Shown here: piece by piece, positions 56,348-64,000 of the stretch
How the letters are laid out: each line of letters opens with the position of its first letter
Numbering within the stretch: the first letter of the stretch is position 1
Source: Mesorhabditis belari
Lineage: Eukaryota; Nematoda; Chromadorea; Rhabditida; Rhabditidae
Direction: 5' to 3'
Assembly: GCA_958450365.1 (NCBI GenBank)
Contig: CAUEEP010000880.1
Span: 1 to 64,000, forward strand
Length of the DNA: 64,000 nucleotides
Notes under the pieces: model-generated
What the model was told of the DNA's origin: nothing
Seen by the model: only the letters and a program-made list of their open reading frames with translations
Databases searched by the model: none
Translations under genes and position numbers: made by a program

Positions 56348-56625
56348 AGCTCCCAAGCTTCCAAGTGAGCTCCCTAGCTTCTAAGTGAGCTCCCAAGCTT
56401 TCAAGTGAGCTCCCTAGCTTCTAAGTGAGCTCCCAAGCTTTCAAGTGAGCTCCCTAACTTCTAAGTGAGCTCCCAAGCTTTCAAGTGAGCTCCCTAGCTT
56501 CTAAGTGAGCTCCCAAGCTTCTAAGTGAGCTCCCAAGCTTCCAAGTGAGCTCCCAAGCTTCTAAGTGAGCTCCCAAGCTTCTAAGTGAGCTCCCAAGCTT
56601 CCAAGTGAGCTCCCAAGTGCCAAGC
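56348..56625. repeat. 20-mer tandem array (agctcccaagcttctaagtg)n
   Basis: About fourteen units with c/t variants at a few positions, ending at 56625. Confidence 0.95.
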
Positions 56626-56744
56626 TCAACCATAATGTGTTAAATATTATTTAAAATGTTGAAGCCCTTAATCTTGGCTACATTTTTCTATTAAAAGTTT
56701 CTCGATTGGAGATAGACAACTCATTCTTTAGATAAAAAACAAAA

Positions 56745-57007
56745 AAACCCCAAAGGGGCCCTTTTTTTTTTTTTTAAAATTTTCCCTCTAAAATTTAGGG
56801 GTGGGGTTTTTCCCCCCTTTTTTTTTTTTTTCCCCCCCCCCCCCCGAGGGGCTTTTATTTTTTTTTAAGTTTCCCCCCTTTCCCCTCTGTTTTTTTTTCC
56901 CCTTTTCCCCCGTTTTTTCCCCTTCTTTTTTTTTGGTTTTTAAAATAAAAACCCTTTTTTTTTTTTTCTCTTTTTTTCCCCCCCCCCCCCCACCACCCCC
57001 CTAATAA

Positions 57008-57072
<65 letters not shown>
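56745..57072. other. Homopolymer island, probable consensus error
   Basis: About 330 bp of alternating T, C, A and G runs ending in a ~60-nt T run. It sits inside an inverted repeat. It resembles 27430-27645 in style. Confidence 0.65.
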
Positions 57073-57074
<2 letters not shown>

Positions 57075-57515
57075 TACATTAAAAACAAAAAATTCTACAA
57101 GCTCTTGAATCTAATAGTTGATCCCTCTCCGGCACGCTGACATTTTTCGCAATTTTCAATATAATAAATTCTCGGAAAGTGTTTTTCGATATTAATTTTA
57201 TGTTAAAGTCTTATTTAACATCATTTAATAACAGTAAGAAGTGTGTTTTAACGAATTTGAATGAACGAAACTTACTCAAATTCGAGTTGAAGTCAAGTTC
57301 TTTTGGTGGTGAAAGGAAAGAAGTGAAAATTGAGGATTTTTTGATGTTCATTTCAGATGTTCTCATTGTTTAATTGCTATAAATTTGTTGGAAATGATTT
57401 TGGAATGATTGGAAATGACAAAATGTCACAAATTTAGCCGAAAGAAACTCTTTGTGATTGAAGAATTTTGTTAGGAAGAATGGGAACAGAGAGGGAACAG
57501 AGAGGGCTCAGACTA

Positions 57516-58202
57516 TTGGGTTGGTGGAAAAGTTCTTTCGGATTTTTTGGGAAAGTACCTTAAATTTGTCCAATTTTGACATTTTATAGCTCATCCTATA
57601 GCTGAATTCAAGACGGATCGATTGGTAAAAACCGTTTTGAGATATCTCTTTTCTAAAAGTTTTTACAGCTATTTTAGTAAAGGGCGGCAGAGCGAAAAAA
57701 TGGCTGTTTTTTTTGTTTTTGTTTGTTTTCTCTTTTTTATGATAAATTTTAGGGTAAATTATGGTAAATTTTAGGGTAAAACAAAAAAAAAGCGAAAAAA
57801 CGAAGAAAAATCGCGAAAAGCGGCGGAAAGGCTATTGATCTGAGGGTCGCTGGTTCGACTTCCACCAGTGACAATATTTTTCAAAAATTTTTTGCTATGA
57901 TTCTGAAAATTTGTGTCTAGGGGTTATTTTGGACGCTGATCACGAAACACATGTTTTTAGCCTAGATTTCTGCACGGAAAACTAACGAAACGTGAAAACA
58001 GCCATTTTTTTTTTTGCTCTGCCGCCCTTTACTAAAATAGCTGTAAAAACTTTTAGAAAAGAGATATCTCAAAACGGTTTTTATCAATCGATCCGTCTTG
58101 AATTCAGCTTTAGGATGAGCTATAAAATTGGACAAATTGGACGTCAAAATTGGACAAATTTAAGGTACTCTCCCAAAAAATCCGAAAGGACTTTTCCACC
58201 AA
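57516..58202. mobile_element. Mariner-type foldback with ~190-bp arms
   Basis: The arms 57516-57705 and 57996-58202 are near-perfect inverted copies. The ends ttgg(gtt)ggtggaaaagt are bounded by TA (57514-57515 and 58203-58204). The ~290-bp core contains a tRNA-like fragment at about 57822-57872. No transposase is present. Confidence 0.8.
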
Positions 58203-58699
58203 TAGTTCAATGGCTTAGAAAATGAGTTGTCTATCTTCAATCGGGAAACTTTTAATTTGAAAAATGTAGCCAAGATTAAGGGCTTCAACATTTTATATAG
58301 CACTCAACATATTAGAGTTGAACCTGGAGCTAATCTACCAAAAAGAAGTCGCCGTACTGAACAAAGTGAGACTGAAATACTGAACACTCTGTAGTTCGAG
58401 ATTTTTAGAGAAGTTTTTCGTAGAGCAATGCTTTCTATAATACTAAAATAGCTTCCGTATTGCTGAAAAGATTACGATAGCTTTTACTAGTTGTAAGAGC
58501 GCTTTTTAGAAGCTGCAATGGCTATAGTACTCGGTTCTTCTTGCGAGAAACGGCTGGTTTTTTAAGATTGCTTTTTTAGGAGCTTTTAGGAGCTCTTTAG
58601 AAAGAAAGATAGTTGAACTAGCTAGCCGTACTCTTGATATTGGACTACGGTAGCATTTGCGTAAATAAGCTTTATAAGAAAGCAATTTAGCTCACTTAC

Positions 58700-58814
58700 C
58701 AAAGAAATCGCATAACGATTTCCCAACCACAGCCGCTCCTTCAAGAAGTGAATTGATGTAGTCACCGTAGCTCCGAAAAATCGATGCCAAAACTTGTTCA
58801 GGTGCGGTGAGATC
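58700..58814 (-). CDS. Orphan exon ending in a CDFFG motif
   Basis: A 115-nt open segment bounded by attttcag and TTTG|gtaagt encodes DLTAPEQVLASIFRSYGDY, then INSLLEGAAVVGKSLCDFFG, ending in phase 1. The ending and phase match exon ends of the secreted gene at 11434-14793 (SFLDFFG). Flanking exons were not found: both sides are repeats. It may be part of a related gene broken by insertions. Confidence 0.5.
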
Positions 58815-58869
58815 CTGAAAATTTCAGCTCAAGAAAGGAATTTCGATCTCTCTTTACTCAAAAAGGGAT

Positions 58870-58972
58870 TGGAAACAGCTCACTAAATGGAAACAGCTCA
58901 CCCAGCTCACTACATGGAAACAGCTCACCCAGCTCACTAAATGGAAACAGCTCACCCAGCTCACTAAATGAA
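58870..58972. repeat. ~29-bp tandem repeat (acatggaaacagctcacccagctcacta)
   Basis: About four copies of a unit containing ggaaacagctcacccagctc. Confidence 0.9.
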
Positions 58973-59137
58973 ATGAGCCATCGACTATTTGACGCAGAAT
59001 TTTAAGCTGATTTGCAAAATGTTTCTGAATTGCGCACAATTTTTGGGAATTTTGGCATCTTGAAGCTATGAGAGACACCATAAAAAGTGTTTACAAAAAG
59101 AAAACAAAGAAAAAAAGAGAGATTCAAACCCTTGAGA

Positions 59138-59173
59138 GAGCTACTCCGTATCCGTGGGGATACGGAGTAGCTC
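59138..59173. repeat. Perfect 16-bp hairpin
   Basis: GAGCTACTCCGTATCC, loop gtgg, then the exact complement. Confidence 0.9.
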
Positions 59174-59279
59174 CACTCACCTATTGCGCCCTTAACGTCT
59201 GATAAAGAAAGACTAAAAAGACTACTCAGCCTGGAGTGTTCTTGAAGCCAGAGCATGTGCAAAATCACATAAATTATCG

Positions 59280-59805
59280 AAAGTTTGTAGAAAAGCGCTC
59301 ATCAAAGCATGGGATAATGCCTATTTGCTCGCCACGATCGTTTCCCAAACGTTTGCCTGTCTGATCACGATCACCACAACATCCTGTTCACCGATGAAAA
59401 GATATTTACCGTCGAGGAAATTCTCAACAAGCGAAATGATCGAGTTTGGGCAAAATCTCAGCCAAACGTCACCGTATCGGGCAGTTCTGATCCTGCATCG
59501 GTGATGGTTTTGCCATTGCCCATTTCCCATTGCCCATTGCCCATTGCTCATTGCTCATTGCCCATTGCTCATTGCCCATTGCCGAGATAACCGCCAATGG
59601 AACGACCCGGTTGATCTTTGTTCTTCAAGGTGTGAAAGTAAATGCGGTCAATTATTTGGACTTGCTAAAGAAGGAGGTTATTCCGTGGGCTCAGCGCCAC
59701 TTCAAAAATCGAAATTGGACTTATCAACAAGATGGTGGACTCATTCCCAAACGTTTGCAGGCCTTTCTGAATGCCGATGGAGGCAAATTTGAATTTAATT
59801 GTTAA
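59280..59805 (+). pseudogene. Tc1-like transposase relic with a CCCATTG array inside
   Basis: Recognisable pieces: LFTDEKIFTVEEILNKRNDR (first catalytic Asp region), DPASVMVL, then a heptamer array, ITANGTTRLIFVLQGVKVNA, NYLDLLKKEVIPWAQRHFKN, NWTYQQDGG (second Asp region) and, after a deletion, PKRLQAFLNADGGKFEF-like C-terminus. A KALIKAWDN-like C-terminal motif is misplaced at about 59290. AATAAA follows at 59826-59831. Confidence 0.8.
59513..59583. repeat. Heptamer array (CCCATTG/CTCATTG)n inside the Tc1-like relic
   Basis: About ten units between ASVMVL and the ANGTTRLIF block, where the family normally has a short linker. Confidence 0.9.
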
Positions 59806-59809
59806 TTTG

Positions 59810-61090
59810 TTACTGTTATATATTGAATAAAGATGTTTAAGTTAAATTTTCGAGATGGGTTGCTTTGGTTAATGGTTAATTTGGTTAAAAGCCAGGCCTT
59901 TTGTGTGTTGCGGTAATGCTTGGTTAGCCTTTAGAAAGACTAAAACTTGTTTTCCAAATTGCGCGCAATTCAGAATCAAAAAAGGATGAGGAATTCGGAA
60001 TCACCGTAGAATTCTGCATCTAATAGCTGATTTCATTTGGTGAGATGGGTCTGTTAACCATCCTTTGTCAACAAAATGTTCAACTTTAGCATTTTCTTTT
60101 TGATTGTGCCATTGTACGGGCTTTTATTTCTAAAGATTAGCTTTCTACGATCAAGAATAGCATTCTACGATCAAGGATAGCATTCTATGATCAAGAAAAG
60201 CATTCTATGATCAAGAAAAGCTTTCTACGATCAAGAATAGCTTTCTATGAACAACAATAGCGTTCTATGATCAAGAATAGCATTCTAAGATCAACAATAG
60301 CTTTCTACGATAGCTTATTTTAACAGAAATCAGTGGAAAAACAGAAGTTAAATACCGAAAAACAATTTAATATCAACTTTTCAACCAACCGGCTCTTCTC
60401 GAGGCATTCTAGCTGAAGATCGAGACATTTCAAAGCGGAAATGAAGAAACGATTAGAGAAATAAAACAATTTGATTTGTAATCCTTTAAAAATCGATCAT
60501 CTCATCTCATTTCCCCGATTTTGTTTGTTTGTATTTGTTTCACAAGTTCTCATGCCCTTTCGGCTAACATCAACAACTGTCATTGACGCATAAAGACGAG
60601 ATGTCATTTGGAGTGCAGTGTAGTGTTCAGGTAGTTTTGGCAAACAAAATCTTTATTTTCTAGGATGTACAAGTGGAAAAATTGTCTCATTTTCTTGAAA
60701 TTTTCGAGGTTTTCGAGAAATTGGAAACTTTTGTGGACACAGTATTGGAAACAGTAAAAACGCTTTGTGATTCTTTTTCTTCTTGCTTTTCTCTCTTTTC
60801 CCTTGCAGAAAGATTGCATCGATGAGACTAAAATGAAACATTAATCATCAAAAGAAGCTTTTAGAATGAGTAAATACTGGCAGAGTACTCAAGTGTACTC
60901 AAATGTACTCAAGTGTACTCAAGTGTACTCAAGTGTACTCAAGTACTCTGTTTCTCACCTTTTTCAACCTCTCAAAAGCATTCTTTTGTCTTATGCTCAA
61001 AGATTGAGCCCCGGCAAAGCTTTCCATATGAATATAAGCTTTCCTTATGAATTTCTTTCGATAAGACTAGTTGTTTTCGATCCAATTTAG
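59810..61090. other. Non-coding stretch with two short arrays
   Basis: 60148-60312 repeats a 20-mer (ctttctatgatcaagaatag). 60885-60945 repeats the decamer tactcaagtg. No gene supported. Confidence 0.5.
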
Positions 61091-61092
61091 GT

Positions 61093-62138
61093 ACTTTTGT
61101 GTTACCTGGGTCTTAGAGAAATAATTTAGCTGGAGGAGAGAAATGTCAATGGTAAAATAAACGTTTTATTACAAAAAACGCGCTTTTTGACATTAGAATT
61201 CATATTAACTCAATAAAAAGCAAAAAAAATGAAATTCAATCTATAAAAGCTTGAGATGAAAACAATTTGTCCTACTTCACTTCAAAATTAAATTCTCGGA
61301 AATGAGCGCCTTTTTAGAGAAGGATTCAATCGTCTACTTTGTCAACAATGGATTGATTCGAGTGTCGAATTGTCAGAGAGGTTGATCGAATCTCCAATCT
61401 CGAGAATCAGATCAATATCGTTGAGATGCAATATGCAATAAATCAATATGTCTACATGGGACTTCCAGGCTCCATTCTTGCTATTCGGGTGAACAATTGG
61501 TTCAAGGATTCAAGGCTCAAATTCGTCACAATTCTCAAGTTCATTCATCTGTGGGCAAACGTGCCATTCGGGATTCAACGTGCCATTCTGTTGGACGAAA
61601 AGGGTTTGCCTAGAGCTCTGTGAACCGAACGACAAACAAATTTCCTGAGGAAGAATTGGAGATGTCTTCAAAAACCATCGTTGATTGGAACTTTCACTTG
61701 CGTCAAGTGTATGCTTGGAGCTCTGTGAACTGAATCGCATCGGACAATCATTGAAGTTTTTGGGGAAGACAGCATTAGCGAAAGACAATGCCAAAGATGG
61801 TTTCAGCGGTTCAAAGATGGAAATGAAAGTCTCAAAGACTCAAACTTATGCAATTGAGGGCCCCGGGTGTACTGTTGAGATCAACAAATCACTCTTCGCA
61901 AAGCGGAAATATGATATTGGGCGAATGGTCAATGAAAGTGTGGTTTTCAATTTCATTTTGAATTTCATTTTGATGTGAAGTGGGACAAATTGTTTTTATT
62001 TCAGGTTCTTATAGATTGAATTTCATTTTTTTTGCATTTTATGGAACTAATATGAATTCTAATGTCAAAAAGCGCGTTTTCTGTAACCGTAAAACGTCTA
62101 TTTTTCCATTGAAATTACCCCTCAGATAACACAAAAGT
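61093..62138 (+). mobile_element. Merlin element with long terminal inverted repeats and a dead transposase
   Basis: The terminal arms are ~165-190 bp (61093-61280 and 61975-62138; acttttgtgtta ... taacacaaaagt). The interior encodes NWFKDSRLKFVTILKFIHLW, SKTIVDWNFHLRQVY and GPGCTVEINKSLFAKRKYDI, the Merlin catalytic order. In the last, the first catalytic acidic motif VEIDES reads VEINKS. Stops, frameshifts and a ~106-bp mariner insert make it inactive. Confidence 0.8.
61735..61840 (+). mobile_element. Mariner transposase fragment nested in the Merlin relic
   Basis: It matches 63528-63635 at roughly 95% (HRTIIEV-GEDSI-ERQCQRWF). The paralogous Merlin copy at 48819-48821 lacks it, reading straight from ctgaac to tcaaacttatg. 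Confidence 0.85.
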
Positions 62139-62144
62139 CGGATT

Positions 62145-62680
62145 GTGGTTTGTGTCGGATTTTTGAAGGTAAGAAGGTAAGCTCGGGTACACCAGCTCTG
62201 GGCTACACAAGCTGGATATATCACAGCTGGATTGTTTAAGTCGTTCTTAACCAAGGCGATTGTTTAAGTCGTTCTTAATCAAGGTTTAGAAAAAAAAGCT
62301 AAAGCCAATAGCTTGACCTGACTATTTTTGCTAAACCCTGTTCTTAAGACCGAGCTGAAATTGTTACAAGCTACACCGAGGATATCTCACATCACATTCT
62401 AACAATAGGATGCAGTTTGTATGATATGATATGATATATAAACAAAGCAAACTCAAATCAAGGTAATATCTAGGGTTTGAAGCGTTTTTTGGAAAGGTTT
62501 TTGACACGTTTTTGACACGTTTTTGCCCTTTCCAACTTTGCAAGACCAAAGAAAGTTCGACAGAGTTCCGAAAAATGAATTCCCGGCTCTGTACCTGGCC
62601 ACCCACCCGTTAAATCTTATTACCAATGTTCTGTTTTTCGAGTAAATGTGAAACATTTGACATTTGCTCATACTCAAAAA
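62145..62680. other. Non-coding stretch
   Basis: No supported exon. Short direct repeats gattgtttaagtcgttcttaa near 62231-62285 and tttttgacacgt near 62500. Confidence 0.35.
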
Positions 62681-62687
62681 CACTTAC

Positions 62688-63414
62688 ATAATGCCAAATT
62701 CGAACATGATCATGTGCAGTGTGGCACCAAAATTCGTTATAAACCAATAAGTGGTAGGGCCGAAATAAAGCGAAACGATGGCTTGGAGAAACGTTTGAAC
62801 ATACCAGGAGATAATCACGCAAATTGAGTTAGCCACCATCTGCAAAAACGAATTTCATTGTTTAAACAAAAAAATGATTTGAATTTTTGCATTCTAGCAT
62901 TCAAGATAATAGAAAAAACTTCAAAAACCACAATTCCTAATTAGAGGATTGACGAAAGTGTGATTCATTTACGAAATTGTTTTGCCAGCCATTTACCCAT
63001 CATGGAATTGTTTTTTTTTACCCTCACGATTTTTCCCTTTACCCCATAAAGTTTTTTTCACTACCCCTCCGGTTTTTTTCCTTCCCTCCACAACCTAGCC
63101 AACCATTTACCGATCACGGAATTGTTTAGCCAGCCATTTACCCATCAAGGAATTGTTTACCCAGCTATTTACTCATCACGGAATGGTTTAGCCAGCCATT
63201 TACCCATCAAGGAATTGTTTTGCCAACCAAGTCATTGTCCAAATAGGTTTGGATTCTGGTTTAGCTACCCAATTTGCATTCTCGGAAGTGGAAAAGCCTA
63301 ATTTAGCTCTTTTAACTTTCTAATAAAGGCAAAAGAAACAAATCGATTCAATTATCCAACCTGAATCAAAAGCAATGCCTCAGCTCGTGAGACTTTCTTT
63401 CCAGCGTGCTTCAC
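62688..63414 (-). CDS. Serpentine (7TM) chemoreceptor-like gene, two exons seen (partial)
   Basis: Exon 63361-63414 encodes VKHAGKKVSRAEALLLIQ (phase 0) and exon 62688-62839 encodes MVANSICVIISWYVQTFLQA, then IVSLYFGPTTYWFITNFG and MIMFEFGI, ending in phase 2. A basic loop followed by two hydrophobic helices is the arrangement around helices 5-7 in nematode serpentine receptors such as the Srx group. That assignment is by pattern only. Earlier exons would lie beyond the mariner relic that starts at about 63437, beyond the right edge. The 3' exon was not found. Confidence 0.5.
63000..63232. repeat. ~30-bp repeat in the receptor intron
   Basis: About five copies of ccagccatttacccatcaaggaattgttt with variants, between the two receptor exons. 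Confidence 0.85.
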
Positions 63415-63436
63415 CTAAAAGATTTTCTTCAATTAT

Positions 63437-64000
63437 TAGGTTGAGGAAAAAGTAATGTCGGTTTTGAATTCCCGTTGTTAGCAATTTTCCAGTTCTTTGC
63501 TTATGCGATTTTTTTCGGCTGAATAGCATCGGACAATCATTGAAGTTGTTGGGGAAGACAGCATTAACGAAAGACAATGCCAAAGATGGTTTCAGCGGTT
63601 CAAAGGCGGAAATGAAAGTCTCGAAGACGAGGAACAGTCTGGACGACCCCAAGAGATTTCAGATGAGGATTTGCTTGATGCCATTGAACTCAATCCAACC
63701 CTTACCATTCGTGAGTTAGCGGGCAGATTTGGGATGGACCAAAATACAATCGACAACCACTTACATCAATTAGGAAAAAGAATTCAATGCGGAAGATGGG
63801 TTCCTCATGAACTGACTCAAGGCAACAGCACGTTAGCTTATCTTTAGCTTATCGTTAGCTCTACTCTGCTTCAAAAAGACAAATCTCATGATTTTTGGGG
63901 AAGAATTCTAACATCTGATGAAACATGGATTCAATATGAGAATGTGAAGCGCAAAAATCAGTGACTTTCCCTAGGTCAACCCCCACAACCAACTCCATCG
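63437..64000 (+). pseudogene. Mariner transposase relic running off the right edge
   Basis: A terminal-like start ttaggttgaggaaaaagtaat is followed by HRTIIEVVGEDSINERQCQR, then LEDEEQSGRPQEISDEDLL, IELNPTLTIRELAGRFGMD and GRWVPHELTQGNS. It then has a short ttagctta repeat with stops, and LTSDETWIQYEN (first catalytic Asp). Stops and frame changes show it is inactive, though the N-terminal half is well kept. Confidence 0.85.

Larger units (their letters stand above)
56640..58310. mobile_element. Outer foldback enclosing a second foldback
   Basis: 56640-56735 (aatgttgaagcccttaatct...) pairs inverted with 58218-58310. Inside lie a homopolymer island and the TA-flanked element 57516-58202. Confidence 0.7.

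Overview
The window looks like nuclear DNA of a rhabditid-type (clade V) nematode. It is AT-rich, and its genes have many short introns (several of 38-54 nt) with tttcag/ttttag acceptors. Acceptors sit directly upstream of several start codons, as expected for spliced-leader addition. Relics of Tc1/mariner, Merlin, pogo-like and RTE-like elements are dense. The species was not identified. Several genes have exons too short to stand out as open frames, so I rebuilt them by hand from splice sites, reading phase and homology.

Layout. 1-0.3 kb (-): first exon of a probable short-chain dehydrogenase running off the left edge. 0.3-8.3 kb: non-genic, dominated by a dispersed ~142-bp satellite. 8.4-10.8 kb (+): a 7-exon, 194-aa cysteine-rich membrane protein whose intron 2 holds a 1.43-kb octamer minisatellite. 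11.4-14.8 kb (-): a 10-exon secreted low-complexity protein in which every intron is phase 1 and most exons end in a hydrophobic-FFG/MFG motif. 15-19 kb: satellite and a ~380-bp repeat family. 19.0-37.7 kb (-): a complete 28-exon, 999-aa CNNM (cyclin M / ACDP) magnesium-transport protein whose introns are packed with repeats and two mariner relics. One of those relics carries a copied 3' end of the 11.4-kb secreted gene.

38-50 kb has no gene I can support. It holds an RTE-like LINE tail, a 10-mer array, mariner-type foldback elements, a 1.07-kb inverted-repeat element with a tRNA-like core, a mariner relic carrying a hexanucleotide array, and a Merlin transposase relic. 50.1-50.6 kb is a well-preserved MITE with perfect 22-bp ends and an 8-bp target duplication. 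50.9-51.9 kb (-) is an F-box gene split by one in-frame stop. 52.7-55.4 kb is a pogo-like relic, a TA-flanked MITE and a 1.1-kb 17-mer array joined to a mariner relic. 55.6-56.2 kb (-) is an intact membrane RING-finger gene. 56.6-58.3 kb is a nested foldback. 58.7 kb (-) is an orphan exon. 59.3-62.1 kb carries Tc1-like and Merlin relics. 62.7-63.4 kb (-) has two exons of a serpentine-receptor-like gene, with a further mariner relic beginning just beyond and running to the right edge.

The genes do not form a pathway or an operon. What links the window is the interaction of genes, transposons and tandem repeats: arrays inside introns and inside transposases, a gene tail captured in a mariner relic, a mariner piece nested in a Merlin relic, and two homopolymer islands that look like consensus error rather than biology.
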